From an uncultured Acetatifactor sp. (GTDB taxonomy: Bacteria; Bacillota; Clostridia; Lachnospirales; Lachnospiraceae): a stretch of 64,000 nt of DNA. The position numbers and the translations under genes are program-made. The stretch lies in contig CANPXL010000005.1 in the NCBI GenBank assembly GCA_947586055.1, forward strand, positions 54,021 to 118,020. The letters run 5' to 3'. Shown in pieces: positions 46,546 to 55,821 of the stretch. The notes below the pieces were generated by a model, which was not told where the DNA came from, made no database searches, and saw only the letters and a list, made by a program, of their open reading frames with translations. How positions within the stretch are numbered: position 1 is the first letter of the stretch; each line of letters opens with the position of its first letter.

Positions 46546-47583
46546 ATGGCTACAAAGGCACTTATTACGGGTATTACGGGAATGGTGGGATCTCACCTTG
46601 CGGATTTCCTGCTTGAAAATACGGACTGGGACGTTTACGGCGTCTGCCGTTGGCGAAGTCCTTTGGATAATGTTTCGCACCTTTTAGACCGCGTGAACAG
46701 AAAAGACCGCGTATTCTTTGAGTATGCCGATTTGAACGACGAGATGAGCCTCATTACGGTTGTGAATAACATCAAGCCGGACTATGTGTTTCACCTTGCG
46801 GCGCAAAGCTACCCTCTCACCAGCTTTACGGCGCCGATTGATACGCTGAATACAAATATCCTCGGCACCTGCCGTCTGCTCGAAGCCTTTCGTCTTGCGA
46901 TGGCGGAGGATAAGGATTATCACCCGGTTATACACGTCTGCGCTTCCTCCGAAGTTTTCGGAAAGATACCTGCCGCCAAAAAGCCGGAGACAGGTATTCA
47001 CGAAGAATGTCCATTCCACCCGGCGAGCCCGTACGCCATTTCCAAGGTTGGAACCGATCTTTTGGGCAGATATTATGCCGAAGCCTATGGAATGACGGTT
47101 ATGACAACGAGAATGTTTACCCATACAGGTCCAAGGCGCGGAGATGTGTTCCATGAGTCGACCTTTGCGAAACAAATTGCAATGATTGAGGCGGGAATCA
47201 TCGAGCCGAAGGTCATGGTGGGAAATCTTAAGTCACTTCGTACATACGCCGACGTTAGGGATGCGGTCAGGGCTTACTATATGCTTGTCACCGTCAATCC
47301 GGTCGCTGGCGAGTATTATAATATCGGCGGAAGTTATACCTGTGAAGTGGGAGATACGCTGAACACGCTGATTTCCTACTCGACGATGAAAGATAAGATT
47401 GAGATTGTCACTGATCCGGAGCGTCTGCGCCCGATTGACGCTGACCTTCAGGTGCCGGATTGTGGGAAGTTTAAAGCACATACCGGATGGGAACCGCAGA
47501 TCCCGTTTGAGAAGACGATGAAGGATCTTTTAAATTACTGGCGGGAGAGAATCAAAAAAGAAGGAGTATATTTAACAAGATAA
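46546..47583 (+). CDS. GDP-mannose 4,6-dehydratase-like SDR
   Basis: KALITGITGMVGSHLADFLL; VFHLAAQSYPLTSFTAPIDTLNTNILGTCRLLEAFR; ASPYAISKVGTDLLGRYYAEAYGMTVMTTRMFTHTGPRRG. Confidence 0.93.
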   Translation: MATKALITGITGMVGSHLADFLLENTDWDVYGVCRWRSPLDNVSHLLDRVNRKDRVFFEYADLNDEMSLITVVNNIKPDYVFHLAAQSYPLTSFTAPIDTLNTNILGTCRLLEAFRLAMAEDKDYHPVIHVCASSEVFGKIPAAKKPETGIHEECPFHPASPYAISKVGTDLLGRYYAEAYGMTVMTTRMFTHTGPRRGDVFHESTFAKQIAMIEAGIIEPKVMVGNLKSLRTYADVRDAVRAYYMLVTVNPVAGEYYNIGGSYTCEVGDTLNTLISYSTMKDKIEIVTDPERLRPIDADLQVPDCGKFKAHTGWEPQIPFEKTMKDLLNYWRERIKKEGVYLTR

Positions 47584-47597
47584 TTTGGAAGGAAGAG

Positions 47598-48722
47598 ATG
47601 AAAAAAAGAATATTACATATAGCAAAATATTACTATCCTTATGTTGGCGGAATAGAGAAAGTGGTTCGGGATTATGTGAATGCTCTGCAAGACGAAAGTG
47701 AACAGATGGTAATTTGTTTTCAGCATGAATCTGGTAAAGATAAAGAAGATGAGGTTGACGGAGTAAAAATAATCAGGTGCCGATGCCAGCTCAAAATATC
47801 GTCGCAATCCATTTCTGCATCGTATCGGAAGAGATTAAAATGCGTACTGCAGGACTTTGAGCCCGACATCGTCATTTTTCATTACCCGAACCCCTTTGTT
47901 TCCACTATATTGCTTCCAATGCTGTCAGATAATACGGAGCTCTGGGTATATTGGCATTATGATATAACCAAACAGAAATTTTTAAAAAAATTATTTGCAC
48001 GTCAAAATAAAATAATAGTAGAAAAAGCACGGAAAATTATCGTTACTACTTTTAATATTATACAGGGTTCAAAATATTTGACGCATGCGTTAGAAAAATG
48101 TGTGGTTATTCCTGCTTGTATTAATGAGCGCAGATTAAATCAAAATAACACAATTAACAGCCAGGAGTTATATGAAAAAATCAAAAAAGAAAATGAAGGC
48201 AAAATAATCTGTTTAGGAGTCGGACGGCTTGTGCCTTATAAGGGATTTGAGTATTTGGTAAGAGCCAGTCAATATCTGGATGATCGATTTCAGTTCTACA
48301 TAATCGGGAAAGGACCTTTGGAAAAGGAACTGAAGGGACTCGCCAATGGGGATAATAAAATTATATTTTGCGGGGGTGTAGATGATGAAAGTTTAGTGGC
48401 TTACATGAGAGCAGCCGACATATATTGTTTTCCGTCCATAACGAAGAATGAAGCCTTTGGGATATCAATGGCAGAGGCAATGTATTTTGGGAAGCCGGTG
48501 GTGAATTTTAAAATAGAGGGGAGCGGAGTGAATAGCGTGAGTCTGGACGGAATCACAGGCATGGAATGTCCAAACTCGGATGTAATCGCATATGTAAATG
48601 CACTAAAAAAATTGGCTGCAGATGAGACCCTGAGAAACACTATGGGGAAATGTGCAAGAGAACGGGTTATCAAGTATTATACTTATGAAAAATTTCTGGA
48701 AAATATAAAGAGATTGCTTTAA
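47598..48722 (+). CDS. Glycosyltransferase family 4
   Basis: HIAKYYYPYVGGIEKVVRDYVNAL; ICLGVGRLVPYKGFEYLVRA; PSITKNEAFGISMAEAMYFGKPVVNF. Confidence 0.93.
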   Translation: MKKRILHIAKYYYPYVGGIEKVVRDYVNALQDESEQMVICFQHESGKDKEDEVDGVKIIRCRCQLKISSQSISASYRKRLKCVLQDFEPDIVIFHYPNPFVSTILLPMLSDNTELWVYWHYDITKQKFLKKLFARQNKIIVEKARKIIVTTFNIIQGSKYLTHALEKCVVIPACINERRLNQNNTINSQELYEKIKKENEGKIICLGVGRLVPYKGFEYLVRASQYLDDRFQFYIIGKGPLEKELKGLANGDNKIIFCGGVDDESLVAYMRAADIYCFPSITKNEAFGISMAEAMYFGKPVVNFKIEGSGVNSVSLDGITGMECPNSDVIAYVNALKKLAADETLRNTMGKCARERVIKYYTYEKFLENIKRLL

Positions 48723-48771
48723 AAATTTCAGTAAATAAAATATGAGATGTGAATGTTAAGGAGCCTGATCA

Positions 48772-49763
48772 ATGCAATACAAAACTAATCTGAAATCTCG
48801 GGGGGGTACTGCGCGTGGATTTCCTCTGTAAGAGGTTTTGCGGCGGTACTTGTTTTTATCAGTCACTTGCCGCTTGACATGAGCCAGGGGACAAGGTTTG
48901 TCATAGGAAGGACGGGAGTTACGGCTTTTTTTCTTATTTCGGGATATCTGGCGGTTTCCTCACGTCGAAGGATGAGTGCAAAACAATATTTATTTAACCG
49001 TTTTATCAGGATATATCCGGTTTATTGGCTGTTAGTCTTATTGATGTGCCTTGTAATGGAAAAGAACAGCCTGTCATTATGGAGAATTGCAGCCAATTTT
49101 ACCTGCTTTCAGGAATTTCTCGGTCAGGAAAATATTTTGGGAGCGAGCTGGATGCTGCCAATCCAGATTACCTTTTTTCTGATTGTAGGTTTGGCAGGGA
49201 TAGACATCTTTGTGAAAAATGAAAAGAAGATGTTTTTTTCTGTATTGGGCTGCGGGATTCTTGCAATACTGGTAGGCTTGCTCAGATTCCTTACAGAAAA
49301 ACCGTTTCCCACAGCTTTTTTTCTTCTTATGAATGTGGCAATACTGGGAGCATGTTTTAGAGAAGTGTCAGAAGGTATAATACAACAGAAAAGAATGGCC
49401 TTATTAATTGGGACTTTTGAAATAACCTTGATATTTGCTGTTGCACTATCTTATGGGGATATGTTTTTCCATTACATAGGGGCTTATAATGTTGGAATGC
49501 TGTTGGTATGGGCGGCAAGGAAAAAACAAGCGAATTGTAAAATAGTAAAAAAATTTGATACTTTCGGGTATGTTTTCTTTTTGGGAGCAAGCATTCCATA
49601 TACGTTTTTAGGACGGTTCGTAGATTTCAATTCCACATTTGCCTTAAGGATAGCGGGATGCATCATTGAGTTTATATTGGCCGTGCTTTTTGCCGGGCTG
49701 GTCACTCGATATATTGAAAACCCCTTGCAGAGAAGGATGAAAAGAATAGAAAATAATTTATGA
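48772..49763 (+). pseudogene. Acyltransferase family 3 (OafA-like), frameshifted at a G7 tract (phase-OFF candidate)
   Basis: AAGGAG RBS + ATG 48772 gives MQYKTNLKSR then a stop; shifting frame at G7 (48800-48806) gives ...RGGYCAWISSVRGFAAVLVFISHLPLDMSQGTRFVIGRTGVTAFFLISGYLAVSSRR. Confidence 0.85.
48800..48806 (+). repeat. Poly-G tract (7 G) at the acyltransferase frameshift
   Basis: CTCGGGGGGGTACTG; one added G (G8) or two removed (G5) restores the frame. Confidence 0.95.
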
Positions 49764-49803
49764 GAATAATGTCGGCTGAGAGATTTTAAAAAGGAATACG
49801 GAT

Positions 49804-50838
49804 GTGAAAAAAGTTGTAATTAATGGAAAATTTATGTCTCAGACTGTTACGGGGGTACAGCGCTATGCAAGAGAAATATTAAATAAGCTGGATCAGCTTG
49901 TAACAGATGAGGATATCATTCTTGCAGTTAACAGGGATGCAAAGGATATTCCGGAATATGCAAAGATAAAGGTCAGATGTATAGGCGGATTTACCGGAAA
50001 TCTGTGGGAGCAGTACAGTCTGCCGGTGTATGTCTTGAAAGAGAAAGCCTTATGTCTGAACCTTTGTAATATGGTGCCTGTTATAACCCCGCATTTGGCA
50101 GTCATTCATGACGTTAGTTTTAAAGTAAACCCCAGGTTTTTTTCAAAAAAATTTTTGTTGTGGTATCGGTTGGTTTTTGCTTTTTCAATAAAAAGAATGA
50201 AACGGATTATCACGGTATCTGAGTTTAGTAAAAAGGAAATGATAAAGAATTATGGAATTTGTGAGGATATGATAAAGGTAATACCGAGTGCATGGGAACA
50301 TTTTGAAAATATAGAGTATGATGAAAGCACTCTGAGAAAATATGAACTGAAAAAGCAGAGTTATTATTTTGCCATGAGCAGTTTGGCACCCAATAAAAAT
50401 TTTAATTGGATTGTACATGCGGCGCTGAATAATCCACAATCGATTTTTGCAGTAAGCGGTGCGGTGAATTCAAAGGTATTTGGGAAAGAGGCTGAGCATA
50501 ATACTCCTGATAATTTAAAATTTCTCGGATATGTCAGCGATTCGGAAGCGAAGACGCTGATGAGAGACTGTAAAGCATTTCTATTTCCCACATTTTACGA
50601 GGGATTTGGACTTCCGCCTCTTGAGGCCATGAGTACCGGTGCAAAAATCGTGATATCGGACAGAAGCTGTATGAGGGAAGTGTATGAAAATGCTGCATAT
50701 TATATCAATCCGGACGATGCAAATGTGAATCTGGATGAATTATGCAGCGGTCCACAAGAAGACCGAGAAAAAATTTTAAAGAAGTACTCATGGGAATATT
50801 CGGCAAAAAAACTGTTGAATCTGCTGAGTGACATATAG
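49804..50838 (+). CDS. Glycosyltransferase family 4 (GTG start)
   Basis: KKVVINGKFMSQTVTGVQRYAREIL; YYFAMSSLAPNKNFNWIVHA; FLFPTFYEGFGLPPLEAMSTGAKIVISDRSCMREV. Confidence 0.92.
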   Translation: MKKVVINGKFMSQTVTGVQRYAREILNKLDQLVTDEDIILAVNRDAKDIPEYAKIKVRCIGGFTGNLWEQYSLPVYVLKEKALCLNLCNMVPVITPHLAVIHDVSFKVNPRFFSKKFLLWYRLVFAFSIKRMKRIITVSEFSKKEMIKNYGICEDMIKVIPSAWEHFENIEYDESTLRKYELKKQSYYFAMSSLAPNKNFNWIVHAALNNPQSIFAVSGAVNSKVFGKEAEHNTPDNLKFLGYVSDSEAKTLMRDCKAFLFPTFYEGFGLPPLEAMSTGAKIVISDRSCMREVYENAAYYINPDDANVNLDELCSGPQEDREKILKKYSWEYSAKKLLNLLSDI

Positions 50839-50866
50839 GAGAGTTTTTTAAAAGCGGGAGATACAG

Positions 50867-52155
50867 ATGATTACGGCAAAGTATTTGATCTTGTTTTTCC
50901 TTTTTGGGGTTGTTTTACTGATACGGATAGAAAAAGCATATCAGCTTACGCTTCTTCTCATGATTTTTACGAGGTTATCATTTGCCGATATTGGCGGGGA
51001 CAGTATACTGGTCTGCCATGTGTTTACTTTACTATTGCTTTTTAGGATTTTTTTCGGTGAAAAATGCTTCATGAAAATCTGTATTCCAAAACAGCTTATT
51101 ATTTTTACAGCATATATGGGAATCTCTGTTTTTCTTGCTCTGTTTCACGGCGATACTTATGTGATTAATGTTGATAATCAGTATGCGCCTGTAAAATTCA
51201 GCGTGCAGCAGTTCACGCAATATGCTTATTTGCTGCATGCAGTGATTTTTATGGCGATGACTTCCGATTTGCTGGTTAAGGGAAGGATGAAGACAGATGA
51301 TGTCTGGAAAGCGTTGGATCTGTCTTATGTACTGGTTATTGCGCTGGGATTTCTCCAACTGATCATGCCAATTGAAACATTTGATTTTTACTTTCGCGAT
51401 TCAATGATCGGAGGGGCTTCTCAGACCATTAATGGTTTTCACAGGATTGACTCGACATTTGGAGAACCATCCATGCTGATGTTGTTTTTATCCCCTCTTT
51501 TCTGCAGATATCTGTATGGCTTCCTGAGCGGAAGAACTACGGCAAAAAATCTGATGCTCGTAATTGCGGGGGGGTGGTGGCAATGCAAAACCGCAGTTCA
51601 AGCTATGTGCTGGGAGTATTGACCGCTGTTATGGTGATGGTTCTTTTTCAGTTTCTTTATGGAAACAAAATTCAGAAAAAACGACTGAAGACACTTTGTT
51701 TTGTTGTTTTAGTTTTAGTTCTTTTGCTTTTTCTGTTTCGTGATAATTTTCGGAGTATTATGGATATCTTCTTGCTGAAAATAGGTGGACAAGGCGTATC
51801 CGGCAGCACAAGGTCAGCGGTGGCTGCTTTGCATTTTCGCGTTTTCCTTGAAAATTTTCTTTTTGGAGTGGGATTTGGGACACTTCGCAGCGCTGACCTG
51901 ATTACAGGATGGCTGGCCCAAGGAGGGATTATTGGAATTTCTCTTTATTTAGGGGCGGTAGGTTCTTTATGTATTCGACTGTTAAGGCAGGGGACGACGG
52001 AAGCGAAAGATTTGGTCATTATGATTGTTTCTTACAATGTGATTATGATGATTTCCGTACCGGAATTTATGCAGATCCATATCTGGGTTTATTATGCCAT
52101 GGGACAGTTTTTGATTATTCAGAATCATAAAAAAGGGATGAGAAGAACAATATGA
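50867..52155 (+). pseudogene. Wzy-like polysaccharide polymerase, frameshifted at a G7 tract (phase-OFF candidate)
   Basis: ORF 50867-51622 and ORF 51574-52155 fuse at 51568-51574: ...LMLVIAGG(V)VAMQNRSSSYVLGVLTAVMVMV; multi-TM throughout. Confidence 0.8.
51568..51574 (+). repeat. Poly-G tract (7 G) at the Wzy frameshift
   Basis: TTGCGGGGGGGTGGTGG; one added G (G8) or two removed (G5) restores the frame. Confidence 0.95.
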
Positions 52156-53408
52156 TAATACGGTTGAGATTAAAAAAAATGTATATTTCTGCAGTTGCAG
52201 TTCTCTTTTTCTTTTTTTTCTCTGCGCCTGCGCTGAATCCTGCAATTAACGGACGTACGGTATATTTGTACTGGTTTATACCGATTCTGGATATATTTTT
52301 CTGCCGTCATATTGTTTCTGCCATATCGGGAAAGACAGCGATTAAGGTGGTAATTGTTTTTCTGGCGTTGTCCGCAGCCTGTATCTTACGAGGGGAGGGA
52401 TTGATCTGGCTTCGTATCTGTGTGACCATATTTACGTTGTATTATCTGTTTTATGCAAGACAAAATAATATATTTCGTTATTTGTACGCAACCTGTAATT
52501 TCAATATTTTGATAGCTGTCTGCCAATTTGTGCTTTATTATACAAACCGCGCGGCTGCGTATGCTCTGGGGCCGAGTAACATTGCAAAACTTGTCTGGGG
52601 AAAATATGCGACAGACACCTTTACAAATATGTATTCTATATGGGGAAATAATCTAATCAGAGTCAGCGGCTGGTCGAGAGAAGCGGGATTTTTTGCAAGT
52701 TTTCTGATTGGAGTTTTTTTGTGCTATCTAAATGATGAGGAAGAAAAAAGCTGTTTTAAAAGGCGTCTTCAGTATTGCCTTTTTTTCACGGCATTTGTCA
52801 TCTCGCTGTCAAAAATGACATTTATGATTGTCCCAATTCTCATTGTTTGGATGTTCAGAAAGCAGATTAATCAATTCTCTGCGATGGCGGTCTGGGGCTT
52901 ATATATGCTTTTTACTGTTTGTGCGGCATCGTATCTGGATCATATTGGGTTTTATACAATGCCTAATATAAGCATTACCAATCGGTTTATAGGTTACTAT
53001 ATTGTCGGACAATTGCCTATTGGTCAGTTTTTATTTGGTTTCGGCGAAATGAAAAATATTGCAGCTCCGGTTTTGCGGGAAAATCCCATGTTGTATGCAT
53101 TGACCTCTGACGGGCTGAATTTGTGCGGATGGAGCGGATTGGCGCAGTATTTTGGCATTATTGGCGTCTTGCTGTTTCTGTGTGTGCTTCGATATCTCAA
53201 TTTCAGTACAAGTGGAGGGCTTATTTTGCTTTTAATGACGTTTAATGTTTCCTTGTATCATGTGACTTCTTATGTCGTATTAGCTTATTGGATTGGAATG
53301 AATGAGAAGAATACAATGAAAAAGAAACGTATTGTTCTGCCTGATAAAGTATATGGCTCTGATAAAGTATATGGCATTTATTCACAAATAGGAAGGGATC
53401 AACAATGA
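52152..53408 (+). CDS. Multi-TM polysaccharide-locus membrane protein (second polymerase/ligase-like)
   Basis: 418 aa, many TM segments, ATGA overlap with the preceding Wzy-like ORF. Confidence 0.65.
   Translation: MIIRLRLKKMYISAVAVLFFFFFSAPALNPAINGRTVYLYWFIPILDIFFCRHIVSAISGKTAIKVVIVFLALSAACILRGEGLIWLRICVTIFTLYYLFYARQNNIFRYLYATCNFNILIAVCQFVLYYTNRAAAYALGPSNIAKLVWGKYATDTFTNMYSIWGNNLIRVSGWSREAGFFASFLIGVFLCYLNDEEEKSCFKRRLQYCLFFTAFVISLSKMTFMIVPILIVWMFRKQINQFSAMAVWGLYMLFTVCAASYLDHIGFYTMPNISITNRFIGYYIVGQLPIGQFLFGFGEMKNIAAPVLRENPMLYALTSDGLNLCGWSGLAQYFGIIGVLLFLCVLRYLNFSTSGGLILLLMTFNVSLYHVTSYVVLAYWIGMNEKNTMKKKRIVLPDKVYGSDKVYGIYSQIGRDQQ
53341..53376 (+). repeat. 18-bp in-frame tandem duplication
   Basis: CTGATAAAGTATATGGCT / CTGATAAAGTATATGGCA encoding (P/S)DKVYG twice. 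Confidence 0.9.
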
Positions 53409-54535
53409 GTAGAATATTGGCAATAGCACATACTTATTATATGCTTCTGACATTGATTCAAATGAAAGAGACAGTTTTGCAAAATGACACGGTGGACATT
53501 TTGTTATCCGATGCTTCGGCTGATAGTGAACGTGTATTTAGAAATTTGCAAAAGACAGAAATTTTTCATAATTGTTTTTATTATAACATTGAGGACGTTG
53601 GCTGGACGAAAACGGCTAATGTTATCAAAAAGGCAGGAAAATTTTTAAAAGGAGCTTTTAGTCATAATCTTATTCAAAAATTAGGCATTAGTTCACAATA
53701 TGATATATTGTTGGTTTATGTGGCTGACAGATTTGAAGAACAAATCATTTTTAATGCATTGAAAAAGAATAATCCCAAAATCCTGTGTGAGTTATATGAG
53801 GAGGGATACGTTTCATATTTTGATAAATTTGGGTTTTTTACTGTTTATGGGAAAAGATATCTGAAATACGTTACCAAATTTATGACCCTTATAGGGAAAA
53901 AAAGTTGGCTGATAGAAAATAATATAAACAGGGCATGGTTTTTTAACCCGGAAATGGTTCAGTATGAGAGAGATTTTGAAACTTGTGCAATCCCAAAATT
54001 GAATTCAAAAAATGGTCAGACAACAAGGTTAATGAATCAGGTGTTTGGATATAGTGGCAAATTATGTGTGAATCAAAGAATTATTTTTTTGGAAGGAAGT
54101 TCTTATACGGATGGTCATCAGATAGACGATATAGAAATACTTGCTTCCATTGCAGAGAAAATAGGAGCGGGGAATATAGCGGTTAAATTGCATCCCCGCA
54201 CGAGAATTAATCGCTTTAGAGAACTGGGTTATAATACAGAACTGGAAAATATTCCGTTGGAGTTAGTGGCGCTGAATGGCGGAAGTGATGGGAAAATATT
54301 TATTGCCGTGGAATCCGGGGCGCCTATATCGTGCCTGGTTAATTTTGAAAGCGATAATCGGGCATTATTGCTGCACAAGTGTTCAAAGTTTGATATTGCA
54401 CTGACGCAGGTGCCTGAATTTTCGGAGTATCTGAGAATAGCTGCAAGTCAATGCGGTGCAAATAAGCTTTTTATACCTGAAAATGAGAAGGAATTGTTTC
54501 AGTGCGTAGAAAAACTGAAGGAGGAGGTATTATGA
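53405..54535 (+). CDS. Putative glycosyltransferase (GT52/polysialyltransferase-like)
   Basis: N-terminal MSRILAIAHTYYMLLTLIQMKE; IAVKLHPRTRINRFRELGY resembles GT52-type KxHPR motif; weak call. Confidence 0.5.
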   Translation: MSRILAIAHTYYMLLTLIQMKETVLQNDTVDILLSDASADSERVFRNLQKTEIFHNCFYYNIEDVGWTKTANVIKKAGKFLKGAFSHNLIQKLGISSQYDILLVYVADRFEEQIIFNALKKNNPKILCELYEEGYVSYFDKFGFFTVYGKRYLKYVTKFMTLIGKKSWLIENNINRAWFFNPEMVQYERDFETCAIPKLNSKNGQTTRLMNQVFGYSGKLCVNQRIIFLEGSSYTDGHQIDDIEILASIAEKIGAGNIAVKLHPRTRINRFRELGYNTELENIPLELVALNGGSDGKIFIAVESGAPISCLVNFESDNRALLLHKCSKFDIALTQVPEFSEYLRIAASQCGANKLFIPENEKELFQCVEKLKEEVL

Positions 54536-55821
54536 AAGACAGTATTTTTATTGGAACTCCATACATACGACATGAAGGGAATAAGGCAAGATTATGCTCT
54601 GATATAAAACGCCCTTCCGGTGAGTTTACCTTTTATTATGAGGTGCCAGAGGAATATGAAAAATATCTTTGTACGGAACGGATCAATTCCTTTCTGCTGG
54701 GAATTCTGGAATATGCTATGCACCTGGGGTACGACATAGAGAGCGATACGCCGATGGATGAATCCCTTCATTATCAGTTATGCAGCTATGGTTCTTCTAT
54801 TATAGCGGACAATCTGAGTTTTATGAATAAAATCGAGATAAAAATTCCCTTTTCCGGGGAGTACATAAGTTCAGAGGGGGCAGTCGGCACAGGCTTTTCC
54901 GGAGGTGTTGATTCCTTTTATACTGTTTTAAAACATTTGGAACAGGAAGAGCCGTCTTTTCAGCTTACACATCTTCTTGTTGCAAATGTGGGAGCCTTTA
55001 CTTATGCGTCGACGGAAAAAACAGAAAAGATATTTTATGATCAGATCAGGGTTCATACACCGGCGGCTGAAGAATTAGGGCTTCCTCTTATCAGTATCAA
55101 TACCAATTCCAATGATTTTTATTTGGACGGGAGGTTAGATGCAAAATATGCGGAAGGGATTATTGCCGGCTCACCATTTAAAATAGCGGGTTGTGTTTAT
55201 GCTATGCAGAAATTGTTTTCTGTTTATTACATTGGCTCAACAGTTCAATTAGACAAATTTATGTTTTCAGGTCGCGACAGCGGCCTGGCTCTATTGTATT
55301 ATACAAAAATATTGTCAACGCCATCGCTTATGTTTTATGCAAGTGGAACGGAAGTTTCCCGTATTAAGAAGGTAGACTATATTTCAAAGCAGGATATAGT
55401 ATCTCGCTACATCACAGTTGATATGGAGAAAAACTGTTCCAGGTGTACGAAATGTATTCGGACAATGTTTGAATTGTATGCCTTAAACAGACTGGAACAG
55501 TTTGGCGGCCGTTTTGATATTGACGACTTTAAAAAACACCTTTCGTCAAGGTTAGGGCTGTATTTCAGCGTAAAACAGGACAGATATGATGGGTTTACTG
55601 ATGAAAGCATTCAGAAATGCAGGGAAAATCATGTCAGGATTCCAAAGACGGCTTATCTAAAATATTGGATTTTGTACAAGCCCTTCACCTGTATGAAAAA
55701 TCTGCTGCGGCAAAACAGAATGGTCAGAAGAATGTATTATAAATTTAACGTTGATATCAGACTTGGCAGGGATCCCAGGTGGCGAGATTCTTTTCAGGAC
55801 TGGGAGCGGGCTAAAAAGTGA
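54532..55821 (+). CDS. PP-loop ATPase superfamily protein of unknown function
   Basis: VGTGFSGGVDSFYTVLKHL (SGGxDS PP-loop); NCSRCTKCIRTMFEL Cys cluster; ATGA overlap with the upstream gene. Confidence 0.75.
   Translation: MKDSIFIGTPYIRHEGNKARLCSDIKRPSGEFTFYYEVPEEYEKYLCTERINSFLLGILEYAMHLGYDIESDTPMDESLHYQLCSYGSSIIADNLSFMNKIEIKIPFSGEYISSEGAVGTGFSGGVDSFYTVLKHLEQEEPSFQLTHLLVANVGAFTYASTEKTEKIFYDQIRVHTPAAEELGLPLISINTNSNDFYLDGRLDAKYAEGIIAGSPFKIAGCVYAMQKLFSVYYIGSTVQLDKFMFSGRDSGLALLYYTKILSTPSLMFYASGTEVSRIKKVDYISKQDIVSRYITVDMEKNCSRCTKCIRTMFELYALNRLEQFGGRFDIDDFKKHLSSRLGLYFSVKQDRYDGFTDESIQKCRENHVRIPKTAYLKYWILYKPFTCMKNLLRQNRMVRRMYYKFNVDIRLGRDPRWRDSFQDWERAKK

Noticed and set aside
42553-47583. LPS inner-core ADP-heptose pathway
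   Set aside because: HddA/HddC-type kinase and guanylyltransferase motifs plus GMD-like dehydratase point to the GDP-alpha-heptose branch; no HldE-like ADP-heptose synthase or epimerase and no other LPS genes in the window.
48867-49763. Acyltransferase starting at TTG 48867
   Set aside because: Lacks a good RBS and would start inside the first TM helix; the upstream ATG with AAGGAG plus the G7 frameshift explains the locus better.
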